Below, piece after piece: positions 53,260 through 62,604 of a stretch of 64,000 nt of DNA. Origin of the DNA: Nereocystis luetkeana (taxonomy: Eukaryota > Sar > Phaeophyceae > Laminariales > Laminariaceae); the NCBI GenBank assembly GCA_031213475.1, contig JARUPZ010000025.1, positions 9,441,544 through 9,505,543 of the forward strand, given 5' to 3'. Within the stretch, counting starts at the first letter, position 1; each line of letters begins with the position of its first letter. The position numbers were made by a program, and so were the translations under genes. A model generated the notes under the pieces. The model did not search any database and had not been told where the DNA came from. It saw only the letters and a list, made by a program, of their open reading frames with translations.

Positions 53260-54602
53260 ATGGACCCGTCGATCATCGCGGACCTCCCCGAGGAAACTCG
53301 GAATGCGATTGAAGCGAATTTTGCTAGTTACGCCGCAGGACTGATCAAAGCCCAGGAAGAGGACCGTGCCGCCAACCGCGAGGAACAAACAAGAAGATAC
53401 AGAGAACGAGAGCAAGCCCAGGAGAACAAGCCTAGGAGCAGCACCGTCCAGTCCACAGAGCAATTCCCGCAGGACTACGCTCGAGCTCAGCAGCAGGGAT
53501 GGGCTGCAGGCCGCCCGTCAGACACGTTTCGAATTAGCAGCAACAGTAGTCCTAAAGTGTTTGACGGTAGTTTCAAGAACGGGGAGGAAATACAGCGGAG
53601 AGTTATGGTAATTGAGGGTCAAATGATAGCACTTTTTGGGAGGAGGGTTGCCTAGAAGACATAAGCACGGATGTTCCTATTAAAATAGGATTGAAGGGGG
53701 CCAACAGTGAGGCCCTCAATAGAGAGTTTGGGGCCGAGGCGGTAGCCAGGGCACGCGTAGCATGGGAGATACTGATCAACCAGATTACACACTTGCCCAT
53801 ACTGAACCTGATTTTGGCAGCCGGTAGCCCAAGTGAGGGATGGAAAATCTTCACGAATTTTTATGCTCCTCAATCTACTGCCGAGGAGGTCAGGCTGACT
53901 CAAGCGTGGTACAGCCTGAGAATGAAGGAGAACGAACCCCCCAACGACTACTTTGCGAGAGGTAGTGTCGTTAGAAGCCGGCTTGCTTTTCATGGGGTAG
54001 TATTCTCTAATGTAGATGCTAACCAACATTTTTCCCGTAACCTTTCACCCGCCTTCGGAGTGCAAAAGAGCATTTTGCTCACGAACGCAGAGTTGACTCG
54101 CAAAGTCCTTGAAGATGTGGTGCTCAGCGCTCATGGCGAGATGGAGATGGTGAGGGAGGAGGAGAAGAGGACTGGGACGGGACACGCCCTCGTTGCTCCC
54201 GACTGGTCTGGCCGGGGCAACGGGGGTGTTCAACATGTCGGGACAGGAGGACGCGGCGGACGAGGCAGGAGCAGGAGAAACAACAATAGGGGCGGACAGC
54301 AGCAGCAAAATCAACAGCAGCAGCAACAACATCAGCAACATCAGCCTCAGCAGCAACACCAGCAGCAGCAACATCAGCCGCAGTAGCAGCAGCAGCAGCA
54401 CAGCGGCAGCAGCAACAGCAACAACAGCAGCCACAGCAGCAACAGCAGCAACAGCAGCACATCAGCGGTCGCGGTGGTGGCGGTTGGAGCGGAGCACCAC
54501 AGCCGTGGGGCCCTGGAGGAAGAGGGCCCGGCGGCAGGGGAGACAGAGGAAGGTATGTGGGCGGTCGTGGGCAAGCGGTCGGGGGTAGGGGGAGGGGGCG
54601 GC
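53260..54602 (+). pseudogene. Element 2 gag-like protein, frame broken
   Basis: Starts at ATG 53260 (MDPSIIADLPEETRNAIEAN). A charged coiled-coil-like stretch (EDRAANREEQTRRYREREQA) leads into a Copia-like gag core (WKIFTNFYAPQSTAEEVRLT, NEPPNDYFARG). A run of CAG/CAA codons gives poly-Gln and His (54300-54470). The C-terminal part is Gly/Arg-rich (GRGGGGWSG ... GGRGRGRR), suggesting RNA binding without a zinc knuckle. A one-base shift near 53640 and a stop at 54384-54386 break it. No protease, integrase or RT lies before the 3' LTR. Confidence 0.7.
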
Positions 54603-54792
54603 GAACCCAAACTCAAATCCAAAAAATAAAAACCAGTGTCGAAAAACCCAAACTCAAATTCGAAAAATAAAACTAGTGTCGGAAACTCAAACTTAAACCC
54701 AAAAAATAAAAATCAGTGTCGAGAAACCCAAACTAAAATCCGAAAAATAAAACCAGTGTCGAAAAACCCAAATTCAAATCCGGGAAATAAAA
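54603..54792 (+). repeat. Minisatellite, about 39-bp unit
   Basis: Five units of AAAAATAAAAACCAGTGTCG plus AAACCCAAACTCAAATCC, with substitutions. It follows the gag C-terminus and leads directly into satellite array 2. Confidence 0.85.
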
Positions 54793-55511
54793 ATCAGTAC
54801 TCAAGCCGAGGTGGGTGAACCCGGCCGTACTATAGTCAAGTGATTTAGACTCTACCATACTAAAATCAAGTTTTTTATCTCACACAAAATTGAAGTTGTT
54901 TGAGGAATCGATGCTAAGTTCAATACTTTCAAGTTTTGCATACTCAAATCGAGTGATTTAGGCTCCACCGTACTCAAGCCGAGGTACGTGAACCCGACCG
55001 TACTAAGATCAAGTGATTTCGACTCCACCATACTAAAGTCAAGTTTTTTTTCATCTGATCCAAAAATGAAATTGTTTCAGGAATCAATGAAAAAAAACTT
55101 ATATCCCATTTTTCGATACTAAACTCAAGTGATGTAGACTCCACCGTCCTCAAGCCGAGGTAGGTGAACCCGACCGTACTATAATCAAGTGATTTCGACT
55201 CTACAACACTAAATTTAAGTCTTGTTTTCATCTCACACAAAATTGAAATTGTTTGAGGAATCGATCCTAGATTCAATGCCTTCAAATTCTGCATACTAAA
55301 ATAAAGTGATTTAGGGTCCACCGTACTCAAGCCGAGGTAGGTGAACTCGACCGTCCTGTAATCAAGTGATTTTGACTCCACCATACTAAATTCAAGTTTT
55401 TTTTCATCTGATACAAAAATGAAATTGTTCTAGGAATCAATGTAAAATACAAGATAATATTATCACATTTTTCGGTACTAGAATATAGTGATTTAGACTC
55501 CACGGTACTCA
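54793..55511. repeat. Dimeric satellite array 2 inside element 2
   Basis: Same A/B alternation as array 1, with the CACCGTACTCAAG word at 54966, 55142, 55319 and 55501 (spacings about 173, 176, 177, 182, order B-A-B-A). It lies between the minisatellite and the 3' LTR and so is part of the element's 3' region. Confidence 0.85.
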
Positions 55512-55897
55512 TGTTGGTCATAACCGTTCGTCATAAGTCGCACACATGTCTGATGTGTCTGATCGTGATACGTGTGATTTGTATAAATAAGTGGATATTC
55601 CGCCAGGCTGATGTGTCTAACCGTGCGGATACGTGTGATTTGTGTAACTAACTGGAAAAATGCGGCGAGATTTATGATATCCCGAATGGGTTTTAGTATA
55701 AACATCATCTGGATAAAACAAAATTGGATCCTGGGACGAAGGCATAGCCCCTCTTCGTTCACTTCGTCTTTGGTGGTTTCTAATATACACCTGGTTCAAC
55801 ATCTTCTCTCTGGCCTCATGGCAAACTCCCGGGTGTTCACTCACTGCCCCTCCTAACCGAGGCAACCCATTACACGAGGTGATCGATTATGCTAGCA
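55512..55897 (+). mobile_element. Element 2, 3' LTR
   Basis: TGTTGGTCATAACC ... GCTAGCA, 386 bp, the partner of 52841-53219. The element is therefore about 3.06 kb, with gag and tandem repeats only. No 5-bp target duplication is seen (TCCCG before, GTGAG after). Confidence 0.85.
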
Positions 55898-56017
55898 GTG
55901 AGTGAACACCCGGGAGTTTTACATGAGGCCAGAGAGAAGAAGTTGAACCAGGTGTATATTAGAAACCACCAAAGATGAAGTGAACGAAGGGGGGCTATCT
56001 CTTCGTCCCAGGATCCC
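55898..56017 (-). repeat. Inverted fragment of element 2 LTR
   Basis: Reverse complement of about 55728-55857 (GTGAGTGAACACCCGGGAG ... GAAGTGAACGAAGGGGGGCT ... CCAGGATCC). With the adjoining LTR it forms a fold-back with arms of ~120 bp and a ~40-bp loop. Confidence 0.85.
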
Positions 56018-56065
56018 ATAAAAAGGTACCTCCAACCCCCCTTAAATGTAGGTGGGGCAGGGCCC

Positions 56066-57277
56066 TTGGATGATGGTTCTCACCCCCCTTCCCCCCTTAG
56101 TATAGGAGGGGTAGTCCCTGCGGATAACGGTTTCCCGCCCTCCTCTAGAGGCGTAGTGCCTGCGGACATTGGTTTCCTGCCCCCGGCTTCAGGTGAAGTT
56201 AGTGTAGCACCATCGGCGCAGCTCCCGACGGAGCCGCCTACTGTGTCGTCCCTAGTAAAAAAGCACAGAGTGGTAACGATTAGGCCTCTTGTCTCTGCCC
56301 CCGGCACGCAAGAGACAAACATGAGCGTTTTTTCGGACGTTAGACTTATGGATGGTTACTTTACCACTGAGTACACGGATTTTTTCCCTTACCCCCTCTA
56401 CCTTGCGGCAGCGCAAGCCCTAATAGAGTCAGATCGGAATGATGTTTACGTTGGGAACGTAGGCATGACTGCTGCAGCTGTGCTCGCTCCGGGTAGGCGT
56501 CCGTTTACCGTTGGGAAACCTGCCGAGAATATTGATATTAACCACTTTCATTTCTCCTCCGGTCACCTGAACGAGCGTTCGTTGAGGGAAACGGCTCGGC
56601 AGCACGGTATCACCTTGACGGGAGTGCTGCAGCCATGTGGTGGATGTTTGGAGGCCAAGGGTGTGCGAGCTGGGGTGCCGCGGAGGACGACATCGCGCGC
56701 AGGGAGGCCCATGGAGAGCGTGCGTATCGACCTGGCCGGCCCCTACGAGGCGTCTATGGGCGGGTCTGTCTATCTGATCAAGTTCGTCGACAGCGCCTCA
56801 AGGTGGATGCGGCCGTACGGGATGAAGAAGATATCGGAGACCACCGCGTATGTAAAGAAGTTCATCGCCGACATGAACCACGTGAGGCCGCCGCTCTGCT
56901 TCCGCTCGGACAACGGTGGGGAGTTCACCAGCCGCAGCTACATCGAATTCTGCGACACCGCTGGGATCCGCCGCGAACACACAGCCCCGGGTAAGCTAAA
57001 ACAGAACGCGGTTGTCGAGAGTGCAATTTGGCACGCTATGAAGGGGGGCCAGGCGGCTCGTCCCGAGATTCGGCTACTTTTCCCGAGCGTCGACCTTGGT
57101 CGAATCCCCAACATCGGCGCCAGCGGTAACCGCCTGTGGCTGGAGGCTTTGTTTTGGGCTGCCGACTGTGAAGCTGTCACGCTTGAACAGCTGTACAGTA
57201 TCTCGTGTAAAACACGCATTCTTTCCCGGAAAGAAACGCACCGAGTCGGGAAGTCGGTACATCATTTTTACGGCTGA
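56066..57277 (+). pseudogene. Copia-like integrase fragment
   Basis: A 403-codon frame. The N-terminus has three degenerate VVPADxGFxPPSSG repeats. The integrase zinc site follows (H160/H162, H167, C191, C194), then the core with D222 (IDLAGP), D282 (RSDNGGEF) and E318 (VVESAIW), a D-35-E spacing. All catalytic residues are present. Gag and protease before it and RT/RNase H after it are absent; it stops at TGA 57277. It may be the remains of an autonomous partner of element 2, or an unrelated copy. The first ~60 residues could be chance in-frame sequence. Confidence 0.75.
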
Positions 57278-57437
57278 CCGTTAGTCCGACTAACAGTTAG
57301 AGTCGGTGATGTAAATAAGTCGTCGTGACTTACAGCCATACTTTTGGGGCTTCTTTTACGATTCGATCGGACCGACTTGCCCGCGCTCCAAATGATAAGA
57401 TTATTTCCCCTACCAGCCAAATGAAACGTTGAGTTAG

Positions 57438-58172
57438 TGCTGAATATCGTATCGAAACTTTCTTCGATATAATACGATATCGATAACGATAAAGTTAGGC
57501 GTCGTCGATTTGTTTTGGCGAGTCGCGGGCGAGTTGGCGATCGGCGAGCCCGCGTGCACAGCGAAGCTGACGGCCGAAGGCGCTGTCAGCTCGCTGTGTG
57601 TAAAAAGTGGGGCAATTTCGCTTCATTTCGCATCACAATATACCACAATATGGGCCACCGCACCCGGCCGTTTATAGTGTTTTATAATACTGATGTGTGG
57701 TCGTGTGGTGAGTCAAATGTAAAGTTGTATTTAGTTTTTAGAAGTCAGCTTTTCACTCCGTGTCGCCAAATCAGTGGTAGCGTGGTAGCACATCGCACAC
57801 ACGCGAGGGCCCCTTGAACCAAACGAGGTGCGTCTTGATGTCTGCGGCATCGGGGTTTTTGTCGATCACGTCGGTCATTGCTTGCGGCATACGCAGCCGC
57901 CCCCGCGAACGAGTCGTTCATGAAAAATCCACCTGCTATGAAGTTGGTGTTATCAGGTTGCGTTTGTGATGCTGTGTGTTGTGTGCGCGCGCTGCGGTGG
58001 GGCCCTTGTGTCTGCGGGTTCCGTGCGGACCATGTACATACGTCTAGGGGCCCTGTGGGTGGTTTTATCGGTTTACCGTAACGTTCGAAATATCGTATCG
58101 TATCGTATAAAAAGGCCTACAATATTTCGATACTCGTACGATCAATCGGAACTATCGATACGATGTCCAACA
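57438..58172. mobile_element. TIR element of ~735 bp with ATCGTATCG words
   Basis: Left end TGCTGAATATCGTATCGAAA and right end TGTTGGACATCGTATCGATA (reverse complement) match at 15 of 20. Further ATCGTATCGTATCG and CGATATCGATAACG words lie just inside both ends, as in the other subterminal arrays. No transposase and no clear flanking duplication. Confidence 0.5.
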
Positions 58173-58759
58173 CTTCTCTAAGGCTTGCTTTAAGTTTGAA
58201 TGGTTTATCCCCGAAGCGACACTGCAGTTCTAAACGTGTTGAGTGTGTCAAGGTCGATAAGACAGCAGTGGACATACCTTGTTATTGAATCTTATAAATG
58301 TTGCTTTTTAATCACTCGGACTGACTCAGCGATTGTTAGGCGTCTCCAGATCGCAGAATACTGCAGTGGACAAAACGTGAGTCAGCCGCGTTTCCCGCCC
58401 GCTTCCGGTCGGTTTTTGGTCGTGGTTGGGGTCGGTGTTAGGGTGAAGGCAATATGGGTTTGGTTGCGTATACCCCCATACAGGCAGCTTTTCTGGAAAC
58501 AAACACGAACAACCTTACCCTTACATATATTCACTATAAAGGCCTCTCAACTCATCCGGTTTGAAATCGATTCGATTGGAACATTTTCTTCGCTTAAACG
58601 GGCCTGTGGGTTTGGCAAACAGTTAATCAACTGATCATACATGCCGCGTTGTCCTGGTCGATAGGCACCTCTCGCGCACAGCAGTCTATGCATGTACTGG
58701 GCAGGGGTGGACGTAAAGAGATAAACCCGACACCCCACTACCAATTTGCGAGACCTAGA

Positions 58760-59270
58760 TGTGATATGAGTCGAGTGCTCATGGGCTATAGATATAGATA
58801 ATATAGTCGGCAGTTTCGTAGCCTGAGGAATACGAGAATAATCCAAAGAATGGATTAACCCCGCGGATATTCCGGTAGTTGAGATCAACCGTCTTTTAGG
58901 AATGTTCTCTAAGGCGGATAGGTCGTTAGACAAGAGTAATGTTCCTTAACGCAGATAGGATCGTAAAGCGAGAAGTTCTTATATTAGCAGAAGAACAATC
59001 GGTAGCCCTAGGAAAGTTATTTAGGAGTACGTTAGATAGGAGGAATTTAGGAGAGCTCGTAGCGTGGGGTGGGACGAGTATATCTGAGCGTCGAGTCCCA
59101 CCCCCCTACCTCTCACTTCTCTACCAGAGCACCCCCTCAGCTCTAGTCATCAATAAAGAAGATCTATATAAGGAGAAGCGAAGCACTGCTTTCCAGCTGC
59201 CGGATACACCTGCGTCCCTTACCCTTACCCTTACCTCGGCCCTATCTTCACATCTGGCGTCGACGGCAGG
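58760..59270 (-). mobile_element. SINE2 copy b
   Basis: Inverted copy of 29985-30580: CATGGGCTATAGATATAGAT, TTAACGCAGATAGG, GTGGGACGAGTATATCTGAGCG and CCCTTACCCTTACCCTTACC all match in reverse. The tRNA-like head is more decayed than in copy a. Confidence 0.75.
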
Positions 59271-59660
59271 ACGTCTTCGCATTCGACGAACCTTCTGGCC
59301 AAGCTGAGGACTGCAGCGCTTCTTCTAGATCTTCTCACGATCATGTGAGCCATCTCTACCCGGGAGGCCACTGGTTTTGAAGTCAACTTTTTATTTTGTT
59401 TCTTTTCGTTCCTTGTTTCGTGTTCTCTTTCGTTTTCCTCGCTGTCTATTTTCTTTCTTCGTTTGTTTTCTTTTCGAACCTGCGTTCCCGAGCGCGTTTT
59501 TAGTGCCTGCGACTGTGACAAGCTGCCTAGTGGCGACAGTAGACGTTTCTCCCCTCTTAGTATAGGTGAGTAGACGCGTTCTTCCCCCCTTATCAGGCAC
59601 ATGTACAAGTACGTACAAGTTCTCTCTGCTGTTTCTTAGTAGGTACTTGTCATACAAGTA

Positions 59661-59963
59661 CTACTGCTGCTCTCGGCAGTGTGATGAGGTATGTTTTTCC
59701 GCGCCCTGTACCCCGTCTCCGCCTAGAATGACGAGATCGATCACCTCCACGATACGTGACACCATGTGGTTGAATGCACCTGGAGACCCCCCCCAAATGA
59801 CATCGTGCTCATCGCGCGCAACAACGAGAGCGTTTTTTACAACAATGACCCCCTCCGCCTCGATGTATGCCCGCCCTTTCATAGGGAAGGCACGTAAAAA
59901 GTAGGCGGAACTGCTCACATTCTCCCCCCCCGTTATTTCATCTGCACCTTCCTGGATAGACAA
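59661..59963 (-). CDS. Candidate exon, unknown protein
   Basis: The minus strand reads protein-like sequence: FPMKGRAYIEAEGVIVVKNA, then VARDEHDVIWGGSPGAFNHM and IVEVIDLVILGGDG. A possible donor (GACGG|GGTACAG) follows at about 59715, and an AGCAG acceptor-like site lies near 59917. No family recognised. It has the character of a conserved enzyme core but no catalytic signature I can name. Confidence 0.35.
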   Translation of the reverse strand: MSIQEGADEITGGENVSSSAYFLRAFPMKGRAYIEAEGVIVVKNALVVARDEHDVIWGGSPGAFNHMVSRIVEVIDLVILGGDGVQGAEKHTSSHCREQQ

Positions 59964-59987
59964 GCGTTGTATGGGATTTGACCCTTA

Positions 59988-60240
59988 CCACTTTTCGTTT
60001 CACTATTTCATAGATTGCGTATGTCGTGCCTGTCGTATCTAGTATGATGACATGGCTTTGCATTGCCCACTGCAGTTCACACTGCACACGTGGCAACGTA
60101 GTATCTCTGTGGCGTAGCTTTGTGACCACAGAACTTGTATCTCTTCTAGGATTGAAGAATCGGCACGGACACTGGTTGTGCTGGATGTCGACGGGTAGAA
60201 AGAACGGTTTAATGTGAAGAACACACACACACACACGACT
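59988..60240 (+). mobile_element. LINE 3' end copy I
   Basis: Starts at TTTTCGTTTCACTATTTCATAG and ends in an AC run; nearly identical to 36955-37201. Strongly 5' truncated. Confidence 0.8.
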
Positions 60241-62390
60241 ACAAAAAAGCTGCTGTAGTACTGGTAGGACACCCGCAGCAGTATACTGATACGTGGTATT
60301 TTGTTTTAGGAACAGCGGTTGTGTGACTAAATACGCCATTCCTCGTATATGCATATGTGAGCAGCCTACGAACGGCTCGGCTATAATTGCGAATTGTATC
60401 CATTGGTATCCATCGCGTGGGATATTCGCCTGCGAGTTATTGAACGACCATACCTGGTACCTGGTACCTGATACGAGCGATAGTATACGTATGAATTAAC
60501 CATACTGGCGACCCCCCCCACAGCGAGAATAGCCATAAATGTACCTGGTATTTTATTTGAATGCCTTGGTTACAGGATTTCAACACATACATACCTGGTA
60601 CATAGTAGCCTACAAAGTCTGGTGTACGAGCGAGGTACTAATAGGGGTACGTAATACTATTTTAGTGACGAAATTTCCCGTGAACCCTCCCCTTCCTTTC
60701 TCGCGATATATTTAGGTAGACAAACGATGCACGGTCGGTGCCCCTTTCTTGATGTGATGGTGTAGCACATCCACCGTATAGGAATGCATATATTTATACT
60801 CGTACGTAGGCGAACCTTACCTGGTTGCACGTATATACAATGCGAAGAACACACACGTACGGGTAGCGCTCTGGGAATACCAGATATTATACCTGTAGAC
60901 AATTCTTATATAGTTGCACGTAGCTCTTTAGGAATATATCTGCAGGCGAATTTTAAATGTTGCTCATTGGGACCAGCTTGTATTTCTGCACCCCTCTTCA
61001 GATTGCCCGTCCGCACGCTGCTTCTACCGTGCAGAACAGGCTCTATGATGCACTACTTTCCTGCTGCTCTACTATAAATACAGGACGCATGCTGCGGAAA
61101 TTAATCGGATTTCTGCTTTTTATGCCCCACCCCCACGGCCTATAGGATACAAACGATGTCTATTATTTTTAGATTTTTTTTCTACTGCTCTTTACGTGCA
61201 CGTTTTCCAGCATTAACGACTTAAAGCGGCTTTATGTTGCCGAACCTTGTCCGTCTGCTGCCTAGGCGCATTTAAATTTGCCAGTTTTAAGCCAGAAATA
61301 AGGTATATATAGATATGCTGCACAAATATGTCCGGCTACAGCCTCTTACGTGCACGTTCCTCAGCGTTACCGACGAAACGAGGCTTTGTGGCGCGCAACT
61401 TTGTCTACTGCTGCATACGTCTACCCCCCCCCAGCTGTAGCACATCAAAACAGAATGTATGCTACCTGATCTGGCCCGAATATTAGTTTGGTCGTGTTTG
61501 TTTTCCCTTTCTTTTTTGTTTTCGACGTGTGCCTCCCTTCCGTTTTTTTTTCTCTTCTTTTCTTGTTTTGCTCCCACCTTAAATCAAAGCAGGGTAGACA
61601 CTGTTCAAGTTTGTAACAAGTGTTATTTTCCAACGCACCCCACCCCCACCAGCTTTTACAAATAAAGCAGGGTGCAGGCTGCCTAGAACCGTAACACCGC
61701 AAAGGCTACACAAACTAGTAAACAACTGTTTCTCCCATGTTTGTCCAGCTCATCACAAAAACAGCAGCTGCAAGCTGCTCGAATATGGAGCATAGTAACT
61801 GTGGCCCGGACAGTGACCATTTCCGAGAGTGATGAACTAAATGCTGGCCAAACTAACACAATAATACAAAACATCCTTCGCGGCGGATTAGCGTCTTCGA
61901 CTCCCCCAAAGGAGCCGATTGATACTCTTTTCCATGTTTTTACGTACCGGGGTCTATTTCTTATTTTTATTTTTATTTTTGTTCCCACTTGTGCCACGTC
62001 TACGATACCCTAAATATCTCACAACGTATCGGGCCTCGCGACCCCCGAAACGTATCGGTTGCTGTCTGTTTCTACCACGGAACGAAAAACTGCCCACCGT
62101 TCAAGTAGGGAATCGCCCGATATGCTGTGCAGCTACCAAATAGTGCCGGCATGCTGCAATTTCCCCCCCGACTCGACCTACACGTTTCCTTTACGGGTAC
62201 TCTAATTGTATCCCAACGAAAGGTCTTGCACTGCCCACGCCCAGTAATCGTCACGCCCTGTTATCATTACGAACATTGGACATTTCAGACGGAGTTCTGT
62301 TCAATTCAGTTCAACTGATATCACTTGAGTGACTCGGGCGCGACTACCGTCAATCACACGCGAGGCGCCTGAAACTAGCTAGACGTCCTC
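60241..62390. other. No gene recognised; cluster of TACCTGGTA motifs
   Basis: TACCTGGTA lies at 60451, 60458 (overlapping tandem), 60542 and 60592, with near matches at 60820 and 60881. The open frames are short and of low complexity. Several C runs and GCTGC/CAGC words occur. Confidence 0.45.
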
Positions 62391-62393
62391 AAC

Positions 62394-62400
62394 TATAAAA
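62394..62400 (+). promoter_or_regulatory. Possible TATA box
   Basis: TATAAAA about 205 bp upstream of the ATG at 62605. The distance fits a promoter with a moderate leader, but no start site can be seen. Confidence 0.25.
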
Positions 62401-62604
62401 ATATCCTTCGACGGGCACTATAATTGTGGCACACCCCCCTCAATACCCCTTATAGTACGTCCTTACCGTCACTCCTTTCTGTCCCCTAGATCGGTTTGTT
62501 GGTATTGTAGCCGCCTACCCTGATCCAAGCCTGGATCCGCCCGCCCTCTCCATCTTCCACCAAACCTTTTCCCGCCCCAGTACAAGCGTTCTACCCGCCT
62601 AAAC

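Noticed and set aside
54045-54622. Leucine-rich and cysteine-rich frames on the minus strand
   Set aside because: Antisense of the CAG/CAA tract in the gag-like gene.
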